A stretch of DNA of 64,000 nucleotides from Microbulbifer guangxiensis (GTDB taxonomy: Bacteria; Pseudomonadota; Gammaproteobacteria; Pseudomonadales; Cellvibrionaceae): contig NZ_JAJSAQ010000008.1 of the NCBI RefSeq assembly GCF_021729075.1, positions 1 through 64,000 of the forward strand, given 5' to 3'. Below, one piece after another: positions 7,683 through 20,412 of the stretch. The translations under genes were made by a program, and so were the position numbers. Every line of letters starts with the position of its first letter. The stretch's first letter is position 1. The notes below the pieces were generated by a model. That model ran no database searches. It was not told the origin of the DNA and saw only the letters and a list, made by a program, of their open reading frames with translations.

Positions 7683-8666
7683 ATGGCATCACTGCGCCCA
7701 TTGCTGGAACTGCTGGCCGATGGCCAGCAGCATTCCGGCGAATCCCTCGGGGCGGCGCTCGGCATCAGTCGTGCGGCGGTATGGAAACAACTGCAGAAGC
7801 TGGAGCAGCTTGGCCTGTCGGTGGAGTCGGAAAAGGGGCGCGGTTATCGCCTGCCGGGTGGGCTCGACCTGCTGGCAGCCGATCAAATCCGCGCATTCAT
7901 GAGTCGCTCCGGCCAGGCGCTTCTCGGTACGCTGCAGGTCCTGGATCAGGTCGACTCCACCAATGCCCGGGTGCTCGCACAGATGGATGCCGGTGAGGGT
8001 CACGGCCTGGTGATGTTGGCCGAGCAGCAGACGGCCGGCCGCGGGCGTCGCGGGCGCCAGTGGGTGAGCCCTTTTGCGGGCGGGATTACCCTCTCAATCG
8101 GCTGGGAGTTTCAGGGGGGCGTGCAAATCCTTGAGGGACTCAGCCTGGCGGTCGGCGTTGCGCTGGCGCGGGCGCTTGAGCGTTTTGGCGTGCCAGACGT
8201 GCGGCTGAAATGGCCAAACGATGTCTGGTGTCGGGGGCGAAAGCTCGCCGGGGTGCTGCTGGAGCTCAGCGGCGACCTTACCGACCGCTGTGGTGTGGTG
8301 GTGGGGGTCGGCCTCAACGTCGGCCTGGCTGAAGGCGCAGGGCGGGACATTGACCAGCCTTGGATCGACCTGGAGTCCGTGCGGCCCGGTGTCGCGCGAA
8401 ACCACCTGGCGGCAGCCATGCTGGAGGAGTTGCTGACCCTGCTGAGCACTTACCCCAATGCCGGTTTTGCCGCTTATCGGGACGCGTGGAAGGGCCTGGA
8501 CCAGTTTGCCGGCCGGCAGGTCACTGTGCACAGCGGTCCCCGGCAGTGGGTCGGGGCCAGCCGGGGGGTTGATGAGAGCGGGGCGCTGCTACTGGAAATC
8601 GACGGTGAACTGCAACGTTTTCACGGCGGTGAGGTGTCGTTGCGCAGCGGGGAGGCGGGCGAATGA
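7683..8666 (+). CDS. birA: Biotin-[acetyl-CoA-carboxylase] ligase / biotin operon repressor
   Basis: A 327-residue bifunctional BirA. An N-terminal winged helix-turn-helix (about 5-60, with LGISRAAVWKQLQKLE) is followed by the ligase domain with the biotinyl-AMP loop GRGRRG (119-124) and the KWPNDVW active-site segment. It activates biotin and attaches it to the acetyl-CoA carboxylase carrier; with the DNA-binding domain it probably also represses biotin synthesis genes. The ATG 4 bp after the racemase stop fits the family N-terminus. It overlaps coaX by 4 bp (ATGA), the Pseudomonas arrangement. Confidence 0.95.
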   Translation: MASLRPLLELLADGQQHSGESLGAALGISRAAVWKQLQKLEQLGLSVESEKGRGYRLPGGLDLLAADQIRAFMSRSGQALLGTLQVLDQVDSTNARVLAQMDAGEGHGLVMLAEQQTAGRGRRGRQWVSPFAGGITLSIGWEFQGGVQILEGLSLAVGVALARALERFGVPDVRLKWPNDVWCRGRKLAGVLLELSGDLTDRCGVVVGVGLNVGLAEGAGRDIDQPWIDLESVRPGVARNHLAAAMLEELLTLLSTYPNAGFAAYRDAWKGLDQFAGRQVTVHSGPRQWVGASRGVDESGALLLEIDGELQRFHGGEVSLRSGEAGE

Positions 8667-9391
8667 TTCTCGAAGTGGATCTCGGTAATACCCGTAGCAA
8701 GTGGCGCCTGGCGGAAGCAAAGGCGCCACGCTCCGGTGTGGTGGATACCGCCAGTCTCCGTGCCTCTGTTGTACCGGAGGCCTGGCTGGATCTGCCGGTG
8801 AGCCGCGTGCGGGCAGTCAATGTGGCCGGCGCTGAGGCAGCGGCGGGACTCACCTGGGTGATCCGGTCGCTCGGTTGGGCTGTGGAGTTTGCCCGGGTGC
8901 AGCGGGAGTGTGCCGGGGTCACCTGTGGGTACCGGGACCTTTCCCGGCTGGGCGTGGATCGCTGGCTGGCGGTGCTGGCGGCGCACAGGCAGTTTCGGCA
9001 GCCGTGTGTGGTGGTTGACTGCGGAAGTGCGGTCACTCTGGACCTTCTTGGGGCTGGTGGGCGGCACCTCGGCGGCTATATAGTCCCCGGTCTGGCATTG
9101 ATGCGCGGCGCCCTGTTTCGCGATACGGCTGCGGTGAAGGTCGCCGACACCATCGAGCCGGGGATGAGTCTGGCTCCCGGGTGTGATACCGGCGATGCGG
9201 TCAATCGCGGGCTGATGCTGATGGTGATCGGGGCTATCGACGTGGCCATGCAGCAACTCTCGACAGAGGCGGCGAATCCATTACTGGTGCTGACCGGAGG
9301 CGACGGCCCGGTCGTGGCTTCATTGACCCGTCACCCGGCAGAGCTGGTGCCTGAGTTGGTGCTGGATGGGCTGGCGCTCAGTAATCCGTAA
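8663..9391 (+). CDS. coaX: Type III pantothenate kinase
   Basis: A 242-residue ASKHA-fold kinase phosphorylating pantothenate in the first step of coenzyme A synthesis. The phosphate loop DLGNTRSKWR (6-15), GVDRW and the VVDCGSAVTLD segment are the CoaX motifs. Length is typical. The start overlaps the birA stop (ATGA), indicating translational coupling. birA-coaX-SPOR protein before the tRNA-tuf cluster is conserved in pseudomonads. Confidence 0.95.
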   Translation: MILEVDLGNTRSKWRLAEAKAPRSGVVDTASLRASVVPEAWLDLPVSRVRAVNVAGAEAAAGLTWVIRSLGWAVEFARVQRECAGVTCGYRDLSRLGVDRWLAVLAAHRQFRQPCVVVDCGSAVTLDLLGAGGRHLGGYIVPGLALMRGALFRDTAAVKVADTIEPGMSLAPGCDTGDAVNRGLMLMVIGAIDVAMQQLSTEAANPLLVLTGGDGPVVASLTRHPAELVPELVLDGLALSNP

Positions 9392-9430
9392 TACAAACAG
9401 AATCAGGACAGAAACCCCTTCGGGCCATTT

Positions 9431-10135
9431 ATGCGCTGGATAGTTCTCGCTCTTGTTATAGGCAACCTGGCAACCTTTGCCTGGTTCAGGTTTTTTGCCG
9501 AACCCGCCGCCGAGGCGCAACCCGCGACAGCGCCTGTGCGTCAGGAGGGTGCCCGTATTGACCTGGTGGACGAGGTCCCGGCGGAGTCCCTGGGGCCTCC
9601 GCAGCCGGCCCCACCGCCGGTAGAGCGGCCCGCCAGCAAGGCGGAACGCGATGGTCAGACGCTGTGCACCATCATCGGGCCGGTAGGCGAGGAGTACCAG
9701 GGCAGTGACATCGTTGAGCGCCTGGGCGCGCTGCAGGTCGCAGCAGAGCTGCGGGAAGTCGAGATGGGGGGGCAGATGCGCTACTGGGTATACCTGTCCC
9801 CGCTCGGATCCCGTCGCGAGGCGTTCCGCAAGTTGCGGGCACTCCAGTCCGAGGGTATCGATAGTTACGTGATTCCGAAGGGTTCGCTGACGAATGGCAT
9901 CTCGTTCGGGATATTCTCCGAGCGCGACCGGGCCGAGACTCTGGCCAGCGAGTTACAGGAGCGGGGATACCCGGCGTTGACCCGCGAAGAGCCCCGCACC
10001 TATCTCGAGCGCTGGGTGGTGCTGGCGGCCGGGGGCGAGGCGCAGCTGGCTGACGCCTTCTGGCAGCAGCTGCAGCTTGACTATCCGGAGATGGAGCGCA
10101 GGCAAAATCTGTGCGAGGAGCTAGAGTCAGACTAG
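9431..10135 (+). CDS. Inner-membrane SPOR-domain protein
   Basis: A 234-residue protein with one N-terminal membrane segment (about 3-20), a Pro/Ala-rich linker (about 25-70) and a C-terminal region (about 75-195) that looks like SPOR-type sequence: RYWVYLSPLGSRREAFRKLRALQ, then SYVIPKGSLTNGISFGIFSERDRAETLASELQ given here only as the idea of paired beta-alpha-beta repeats. SPOR domains bind denuded septal peptidoglycan, so a division or cell-wall role is likely. It occupies the position of PA4278 in Pseudomonas, whose role is not established. It begins 39 bp after coaX. Confidence 0.75.
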   Translation: MRWIVLALVIGNLATFAWFRFFAEPAAEAQPATAPVRQEGARIDLVDEVPAESLGPPQPAPPPVERPASKAERDGQTLCTIIGPVGEEYQGSDIVERLGALQVAAELREVEMGGQMRYWVYLSPLGSRREAFRKLRALQSEGIDSYVIPKGSLTNGISFGIFSERDRAETLASELQERGYPALTREEPRTYLERWVVLAAGGEAQLADAFWQQLQLDYPEMERRQNLCEELESD

Positions 10136-10197
10136 GTGGGCAGTAATCCGCCAGCCAGACTGATTCTCCCGGGCTGAAAAAAGTGCTTTCGCAACAG

Positions 10198-10226
10198 TTG
10201 CTTGTCAGCGGAAGTTCCCCTAGAAT
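10198..10226 (+). promoter_or_regulatory. Promoter of the tRNA-tuf operon
   Basis: TTGCTT (10198-10203) and TAGAAT (10221-10226) are separated by exactly 17 bp and followed by the GC-rich discriminator CCCGCCC. It lies about 50 bp before the first tRNA. The same -10 and spacer recur before rpsL, rpsJ and rplU. Confidence 0.75.
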
Positions 10227-10278
10227 CCCGCCCTCACTTGAGGAGGTCGACATTCGACACCTTGGGGAAAGAGACGAA

Positions 10279-10354
10279 GCTGGCGTAGCTCAGTTGGTAG
10301 AGCAGCTGACTTGTAATCAGCCGGTCGGGGGTTCGACTCCTCTCGCCAGCTCCA
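10279..10354 (+). tRNA. tRNA-Thr (TGT)
   Basis: A 76-nt cloverleaf including encoded CCA. The acceptor stem GCTGGCG pairs with CGCCAGC, and the anticodon loop reads CTTGTAA. First of four tRNAs before tuf, in the same order as E. coli thrU-tyrU-glyT-thrT-tufB. Confidence 0.97.
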
Positions 10355-10463
10355 TTTTTTGTCTCTGCGTTGTCACATGAAGTTTTGCGGCTAAGTCTGT
10401 GAAATTGAAAGAAAAAGTGTTGACAGCGACGTGGCCGGTGTAGAGAATGCACACCGCTTTCGA

Positions 10464-10547
10464 GCAGGGGTTCCCGAGTGGCCAAAGGGATCAGACTGTA
10501 AATCTGACGCGCAAGCTTCGGTGGTTCGAATCCACCCCCCTGCACCA
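10464..10547 (+). tRNA. tRNA-Tyr (GTA)
   Basis: An 84-nt class II tRNA with a long variable arm. Acceptor stem GCAGGGG pairs with CCCCTGC, the anticodon loop is CTGTAAA, and CCA is encoded. Confidence 0.97.
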
Positions 10548-10619
10548 TTTTGAGATGCCTTTTTAAGGTATCGCCAGCGGAAGGTTTGAAGTGAGGCCTT
10601 TTGCCTGGAGCTCCCGCAT

Positions 10620-10693
<74 letters not shown>

Positions 10694-10806
10694 TGCCTTT
10701 TTGGTGTGTTGTGCGAGGATCTGGTCACCAGGATGGTGGCCTGATAGCCGGTCCAACCGGTTGTCGATCCGCTGCCCTTTGGGGTGGCAGGATGTGGCAG
10801 TAATAT

Positions 10807-10881
10807 GCTCATGTAGCTCAGGGGTAGAGCACACCCTTGGTAAGGGTGAGGTCGGCGGTTCAAATCCGCCCATGAGCTCCA
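10807..10881 (+). tRNA. tRNA-Thr (GGT)
   Basis: A 75-nt cloverleaf including CCA. GCTCATG pairs with CATGAGC, and the anticodon GGT sits in TTGGTAA. It is the last tRNA before tuf. Confidence 0.97.
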
Positions 10882-11010
10882 TTTTTCGATGGCCGCGGGG
10901 GCAGGTGTCTCTGCGGCTATTTGTATCCGGGTGTTGCGTTTCTGGTGCCCGGTTCGGCGGGTTCTGCGAATAGGTGTCGCCCCGGCGGGCCTATCTTTAG
11001 GAGGCTAGCA

Positions 11011-12204
<1,194 letters not shown>

Positions 12205-12216
12205 TCGCTGATCGAG

Positions 12217-12253
12217 AAGCCGCTCTGGCAGGACCCTGTCGGGGCGGCTTTGC
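12217..12253 (+). terminator. Hairpin after tuf, overlapping the next promoter
   Basis: AAGCCGC (12217-12223) pairs with GCGGCTT (12244-12250) and an inner CAG/CTG pairing is possible; only TTT follows. The 3' arm overlaps the -35 of the tRNA-Trp promoter, so termination, if any, is probably partial. Confidence 0.4.
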
Positions 12254-12278
12254 CAAATCGAGGGGAGGGTGCTAAGAT
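12250..12278 (+). promoter_or_regulatory. Promoter of tRNA-Trp-secE-nusG
   Basis: TTGCCA (12250-12255) and TAAGAT (12273-12278) are spaced by 17 bp and followed by the GC-rich discriminator CCGCCCCC. It lies 44 bp before tRNA-Trp. Confidence 0.7.
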
Positions 12279-12322
12279 CCGCCCCCTCGTTTTCAGGTGC
12301 CAAGGCGCCTGAATGTGTTTCT

Positions 12323-12398
12323 AGGCCAGTAGTTCAATTGGTAGAGCACCGGTCTCCAAAACCGGCTGTTGGGGGTTCGAGTCCCTCCTGGCCTGCCA
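12323..12398 (+). tRNA. tRNA-Trp (CCA)
   Basis: A 76-nt cloverleaf with encoded CCA. AGGCCAG pairs with CTGGCCT, and the anticodon loop is CTCCAAA. Located between tuf and secE as in Pseudomonas. Confidence 0.97.
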
Positions 12399-12495
12399 AC
12401 TTTTCAATCGCCCCGCCTTTCTGAGTGCCTGAGGGCGTCGCAAGCTCCAATCAGTGAGTGTGGCTTGTGTTTGTAAGCGCTAAGGGCTTCTTTGT

Positions 12496-12864
12496 ATGAA
12501 TGCTAAAGTAGAGGCGAAAACCTTTCGTCTTGACGGCCTGAAGTGGCTGCTGGTGGTTCTGCTCGTCGGCGCTGCCGTGGCGGGTAACTCCTACTACGCC
12601 GAATTCCCCCTGTTGTACCGTGTGCTGGCGATCGTGGCTCTGTGTCTCGTTGCGCTGGTGGTGGCCGTGAAGACGGAGAAGGGGCATGCGCTCTGGACCC
12701 TGCTTCGTGAGGCGCAGACAGAAGTGCGTCGCGTTGTATGGCCTACCCGTCAGGAGGCGACCCAGACCACCGCTATCGTGGTGGTGTTCGTACTGATCAT
12801 GGCGCTGATTCTGTGGGCGCTGGATTCTGCCCTTGGCTGGGCGGCTTCCAAGATCATCGGCTGA
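12496..12864 (+). CDS. secE: Preprotein translocase subunit SecE
   Basis: A 122-residue inner-membrane protein with three hydrophobic segments (about 17-33, 40-58, 92-112), the long enterobacterial-type form. The conserved amphipathic stretch before the last segment (LREAQTEVRRVVWPTRQEATQTT) is the SecE hallmark. It clamps SecY in the SecYEG channel. It is followed 10 bp later by nusG, the universal pairing. Confidence 0.96.
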   Translation: MNAKVEAKTFRLDGLKWLLVVLLVGAAVAGNSYYAEFPLLYRVLAIVALCLVALVVAVKTEKGHALWTLLREAQTEVRRVVWPTRQEATQTTAIVVVFVLIMALILWALDSALGWAASKIIG

Positions 12865-12874
12865 AGGATGACGC

Positions 12875-13408
12875 ATGTCTAAGCATTGGTACGTAGTGCA
12901 GGCCTATTCTGGCTATGAAAAGCGTGTTGCCTCCTCCCTGAAGGAGCGCATCGAGCTGCACGAGATGGATCACCTTTTTGGTGAGGTTCTCGTGCCCACT
13001 GAGGAAGTGGTGGAAATGCGCGCCGGCCAGAAGCGTAAGAGTGAGCGCAAGTTTTTCCCCGGTTATGTGCTGGTGGAGATGGAGCTCAATGACGATACCT
13101 GGCACCTGGTCAAAGAGACCCCGCGGGTGTTGGGTTTTATCGGTGGCAAGGCAGACAAGCCCGCTCCGATCACGGACCGTGAGGCCCAGGCGATCCTGAA
13201 TCGCATCGACGACTCTGTCGACAAGCCCAAGCCTAAGACCCTGTTCGAGCCCGGTGAGATGGTTCGGGTAATCGACGGTCCGTTTAATGATTTCAATGGC
13301 GTGGTGGAAGAAGTCAACTACGAAAAGAGCCGCCTGCGTGTGGCGGTGTTGATCTTCGGGCGTTCCACCCCGGTCGAGCTGGAGTTCGGTCAGGTCGAAA
13401 AGACCTGA
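12875..13408 (+). CDS. nusG: Transcription termination/antitermination protein NusG
   Basis: A 177-residue NusG with the N-terminal NGN domain ([30 protein letters not shown]) that binds RNA polymerase and a C-terminal KOW domain ([21 protein letters not shown]) that contacts Rho or ribosomal protein S10. Length is close to the E. coli 181. An AAGGA site lies 7 nt before the ATG, at the end of secE. Confidence 0.97.
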   Translation: MSKHWYVVQAYSGYEKRVASSLKERIELHEMDHLFGEVLVPTEEVVEMRAGQKRKSERKFFPGYVLVEMELNDDTWHLVKETPRVLGFIGGKADKPAPITDREAQAILNRIDDSVDKPKPKTLFEPGEMVRVIDGPFNDFNGVVEEVNYEKSRLRVAVLIFGRSTPVELEFGQVEKT

Positions 13409-13427
13409 GTCTGAGCTGAAGGATCAG

Positions 13428-13459
13428 GCCCTCTCCCGCCCATGGTGGGGGAGGGCTTT
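13428..13459 (+). terminator. Hairpin between nusG and rplK, possible partial terminator
   Basis: GCCCTCTCCC (13428-13437) pairs with GGGGGAGGGC (13447-13456), with one G-T wobble and a 9-nt loop; only TTT follows. It separates secE-nusG from rplKAJL and probably terminates only partly. Confidence 0.5.
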
Positions 13460-13575
13460 CGCGTCCCTGAAACATGCTGCCTGTGTGGTCATTTCAGGGG
13501 GAAAGGGGAGCCGAGCGTTGCAGCCTTGTCGCTGTCCAGCGCAGGCGCTAACACCCAAACTGAGAGGAAGCTGTA

Positions 13576-14007
13576 ATGGCTAAGAAAGTAGAAGCTTATA
13601 TCAAGCTGCAAGTTAAGGCCGGTCAGGCCAACCCGAGCCCGCCCGTCGGCCCCGCGCTGGGTCAGCACGGCGTGAACATCATGGAGTTCTGTAAGGCGTT
13701 CAACGCACAGACCCAGGGTCTGGAGCCGGGCCTGCCCGTGCCGGTCGTGATCTCTGTATACAGCGATCGCTCCTTCACCTTCATCATGAAGTCCCCGCCC
13801 GCTGCAGTACTGCTGCGCAAGGCTGCGGGTATCAAGAGCGGTTCCGGCCGCCCGAACACTGAGAAAGTAGGCAAAGTGACCCGCGCCCAGCTGGAAGAGA
13901 TCGCCACCACCAAGATGGTCGACCTGACAGCAGCCGATATGGACGCAGCCGTGCGCACCATCGCCGGTTCTGCCCGCAGTGCCGGTATTGAAGTGGAGGG
14001 TGTGTAA
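13576..14007 (+). CDS. rplK: 50S ribosomal protein uL11
   Basis: A 143-residue L11 (E. coli 142) of the GTPase-associated centre, binding 23S rRNA and needed for RelA-dependent stringent response. The Pro-rich N-terminal [13 protein letters not shown] and the C-terminal RNA-binding domain are intact. GAGAGGAAG precedes the ATG. The stop codon is directly followed by the rplA start, with no gap. Confidence 0.98.
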   Translation: MAKKVEAYIKLQVKAGQANPSPPVGPALGQHGVNIMEFCKAFNAQTQGLEPGLPVPVVISVYSDRSFTFIMKSPPAAVLLRKAAGIKSGSGRPNTEKVGKVTRAQLEEIATTKMVDLTAADMDAAVRTIAGSARSAGIEVEGV

Positions 14008-14706
14008 ATGGCCAAGCTGAGCAAGCGTCAGCGCGCGATCGCTGAAAAAGTAGAGTCCGGCAAAGCCTACGGCATCGATGAGGCCGTTGCTCTGCTGAAG
14101 GAGCTGTCCAACGTCAAGTTCGCCGAGACTGTGGACGCGTCCGTCAATCTGGGTATCGACCCGCGTAAATCCGACCAGGCTGTTCGCGGTGCGACCACCC
14201 TGCCGCACGGCACCGGTAAAGACGTGCGTGTCGCCGTCTTCACCCAGGGCGCCAATGCCGACGCCGCCAAAGAAGCAGGTGCTGACCTGGTGGGCATGGA
14301 CGAGCTGGCTGCTGAAGTGAAAGCCGGCAAGATGGATTTCGATGTCGTCATCGCCTCTCCGGACGCCATGCGTGTTGTCGGTCAGCTGGGTCAGATCCTC
14401 GGTCCGCGCGGCCTGATGCCGAACCCGAAGACCGGTACCGTGACTCCGGACGTCGCCACTGCCGTCAAGAATGCCAAGGCTGGTCAGGTGCGTTTCCGCG
14501 CTGACAAGGGCGGCATCATTCACGGTGGCATCGGCAAGGTAAGCTTCGACGCCAAGCTGCTGAAAGAAAACCTGGAAGCCCTGATTGCTGACCTGAAAAA
14601 GGCCAAGCCGGCTTCCGCGAAGGGTGTCTACCTGAAGAAGGTCACCCTGAGCACCACCATGGGCCCGGGTCTGACCATCGACCAGGCCTCCCTGGACATC
14701 AAGTAA
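14008..14706 (+). CDS. rplA: 50S ribosomal protein uL1
   Basis: A 232-residue L1 (E. coli 234), the mobile L1 stalk protein. In E. coli it is also the translational repressor of rplK-rplA. The conserved [15 protein letters not shown] segment and KGGIIH are present. It starts on the base after rplK ends, consistent with translational coupling. Confidence 0.98.
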   Translation: MAKLSKRQRAIAEKVESGKAYGIDEAVALLKELSNVKFAETVDASVNLGIDPRKSDQAVRGATTLPHGTGKDVRVAVFTQGANADAAKEAGADLVGMDELAAEVKAGKMDFDVVIASPDAMRVVGQLGQILGPRGLMPNPKTGTVTPDVATAVKNAKAGQVRFRADKGGIIHGGIGKVSFDAKLLKENLEALIADLKKAKPASAKGVYLKKVTLSTTMGPGLTIDQASLDIK

Positions 14707-14734
14707 TCCCGTCCAGGGGAACCGAACTTTGGGG

Positions 14735-14855
14735 TCCGCGTGAGAGCGCGGGCCGTCAAAGACCGTAGGCGACGGGAGGGTCGGCAAGCCGGCCCGAACG
14801 ACTTAATTCAGTGGTGGCTTTGTGCCATGCCCTGTGCCTACGCAGACGGTGACGC
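14735..14855 (+). promoter_or_regulatory. Ribosomal protein L10 leader RNA
   Basis: The rplA-rplJ gap contains the conserved long-range pairing CGTAGGC (14764-14770) with GCCTACG (14836-14842), followed by CAGACGGTGACG, as in the L10 leader family. In E. coli L10-(L12)4 binds this RNA and represses rplJL translation. The edges given are approximate. Confidence 0.8.
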
Positions 14856-14900
14856 CCAAACCAGTATTTTTGCTGGATTTGAGCTGTAAGCACCGGAACG

Positions 14901-14928
14901 GATCGGGGCGGAAGCGCCGGTCTTTTTT
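14901..14928 (+). terminator. Terminator-like hairpin in the rplJ leader (possible attenuator)
   Basis: GGCG (14907-14910) pairs with CGCC (14915-14918) around a GAAG loop, and GATC (14901-14904) pairs with GGTC (14919-14922) across a GG bulge; TTTTTT follows at 14923-14928. It ends about 10 nt before the AGGAG of rplJ. Such a hairpin after an L10 leader suggests transcription attenuation. Confidence 0.5.
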
Positions 14929-14947
14929 CAAATCCAGGAGTGACACT

Positions 14948-15442
14948 ATGGCTATTGGACTCGAAGACAAGAAAGCGATTGTCGCAGAAGTCCAGCAAGC
15001 TGCTTCGAGCGCTCTGTCAGCGGTAGTTGCGGATTCCCGCGGCGTTACCGTGAATGACATGACCGCTCTGCGCAAAGAGGCGCGCGACAACGGCGTTTGG
15101 TTGAAAGTCGTCCGCAACACTCTGGCGCGTCGCGCTCTGGCCGGTACCGAATACGAATGTCTCATAGAGAAGTTCGTCGGTCCCAGCATCATTGCATTCT
15201 CCAACGAACACCCGGGTGCCGGTGCGCGCATCCTGAAGGAGTTCGCCAAGAAGAATGACAAGCTGGAACTGAAGGGTGCCGCCTTCGAAGGCGTGGTCAC
15301 CGACGTCGCAATGTTGGCAAGCCTGCCGACTTACGACGAGGCGATCGCCAAGCTGATGAGCGTGTTGAAAGAAGCATCTGCTGGCAAGCTGGTCCGCACT
15401 ATTGCGGCCATTCGCGACCAGAAAGAGCAAGAAGCTGCTTAA
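14948..15442 (+). CDS. rplJ: 50S ribosomal protein uL10
   Basis: A 164-residue L10 (E. coli 165), the base of the L7/L12 stalk: the N-terminal domain binds 23S rRNA and the C-terminal helix carries L12 dimers. The ATG at 14948 gives the family N-terminus [15 protein letters not shown] and is preceded by CCAGGAGTGAC; the upstream open frame runs through the leader and is not coding. It is followed 77 bp later by rplL. Confidence 0.97.
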   Translation: MAIGLEDKKAIVAEVQQAASSALSAVVADSRGVTVNDMTALRKEARDNGVWLKVVRNTLARRALAGTEYECLIEKFVGPSIIAFSNEHPGAGARILKEFAKKNDKLELKGAAFEGVVTDVAMLASLPTYDEAIAKLMSVLKEASAGKLVRTIAAIRDQKEQEAA

Positions 15443-15519
15443 TTACTTCGCCAGTCGAAGTCGCAGTTTTCAAAACTTATTTGAGCAGTTTGCTGCTCAC
15501 ACAAATCAGGTACTGACTC

Positions 15520-15888
15520 ATGTCTCTGACTAAAGAAGATATCATCAATGCTGTTGCCGAAATGTCCGTCAAGGACGTTGTCGAGCTGATCGAGGCGATG
15601 GAAGAGAAGTTCGGCGTAACTGCCGCTGCTGCTGTTATGGCCGCTCCGGGTGCTGGCGAAGCTGCTGCCGAAGAGAAAGACTCTTTCGACGTGATCCTGG
15701 CTTCTGCCGGCGACAAGAAAGTAAACGTGATCAAGGTTGTTCGCGGCATCACCGGCCTGGGCCTGAAAGAAGCCAAGGCACTGGTAGACGGCGCTCCGAG
15801 CCCGCTGAAAGAAGGCGCTACCAAGGAAGAAGCCGAAGACGCCAAGAAGCAGCTGGAAGAAGCTGGCGCAACTGTAGAGCTGAAGTAA
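15520..15888 (+). CDS. rplL: 50S ribosomal protein bL12 (L7/L12)
   Basis: A 122-residue L12 with the N-terminal dimerisation domain (about 1-33), a flexible Ala/Gly-rich hinge (about 37-53, [14 protein letters not shown]) and the C-terminal domain with [17 protein letters not shown] that recruits translation GTPases. The 77-bp gap after rplJ lets it be made in excess. It is the last gene before the rpoB attenuator region. Confidence 0.98.
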   Translation: MSLTKEDIINAVAEMSVKDVVELIEAMEEKFGVTAAAAVMAAPGAGEAAAEEKDSFDVILASAGDKKVNVIKVVRGITGLGLKEAKALVDGAPSPLKEGATKEEAEDAKKQLEEAGATVELK

Positions 15889-15907
15889 TTCGGCTGTTGC
15901 GACTCTC

Positions 15908-15938
15908 CGCTGTCCGTCGGCAGGTTCGACGGTCAGCG
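15908..15938 (+). promoter_or_regulatory. Hairpin after rplL, possible RNase III processing site
   Basis: CGCTGTCCGTCG (15908-15919) pairs with CGACGGTCAGCG (15927-15938): 11 pairs and one T-T mismatch with a 7-nt loop, no T-run. Its position copies the E. coli processing hairpin between rplL and rpoB. Confidence 0.45.
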
Positions 15939-15942
15939 GCAA

Positions 15943-15973
15943 GGCTGGTGGACTTTTGTCCGCCGGCCTTTTT
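15943..15973 (+). terminator. Partial terminator (attenuator) between rplL and rpoB
   Basis: GGCTGGTGGAC (15943-15953) pairs with GTCCGCCGGCC (15958-15968) with G-T/T-G wobbles and a TTTT loop; five T follow. Read-through must occur because rpoBC has no obvious own promoter here. Confidence 0.65.
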
Positions 15974-16213
15974 GCCGTTTGCGGCAGTGGTGTTTTTCTG
16001 CGCCAGCGTGACCGAAAAGGCAGCGTCTGGGGCTGGTGAAATTACCTTAACGCATTACGAGCGCGACTGAAAAGCGCCGGTAGCAGAGAGGTTTCCGACC
16101 AGTGTAGCGAGCTGCACTGCTCAGAGGCTTCTCGCCCGGGCGAATCCCGTACCGCCGGATGACCGGCCGGGGTTCCACTGAAGTCTTGTCACTGATCAAG
16201 CTGGGGAATATGA

Positions 16214-20287
<4,074 letters not shown>

Positions 20288-20412
20288 GACCCGTAGCGGT
20301 GTGAGCGCCTGTCAAAGGCGATAGTGATTGAACGCCGGCAGTCCCAGGGGTAATCGGGACGCCGGCTGGCCCGGCCGAGGCCGGGTTGACTACCTCAACT
20401 GGAGGAAAGGCC

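Larger units (their letters stand above)
15889..16213 (+). other. rplL-rpoB intergenic region
   Basis: 325 bp without a gene. It holds two consecutive hairpins (15908-15938 and 15943-15973, listed separately). No reading frame with a ribosome binding site and no clear promoter is seen in 16000-16200. The arrangement matches the E. coli rplL-rpoB space, where a processing hairpin and a partial terminator set the rpoBC level. Confidence 0.7.
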
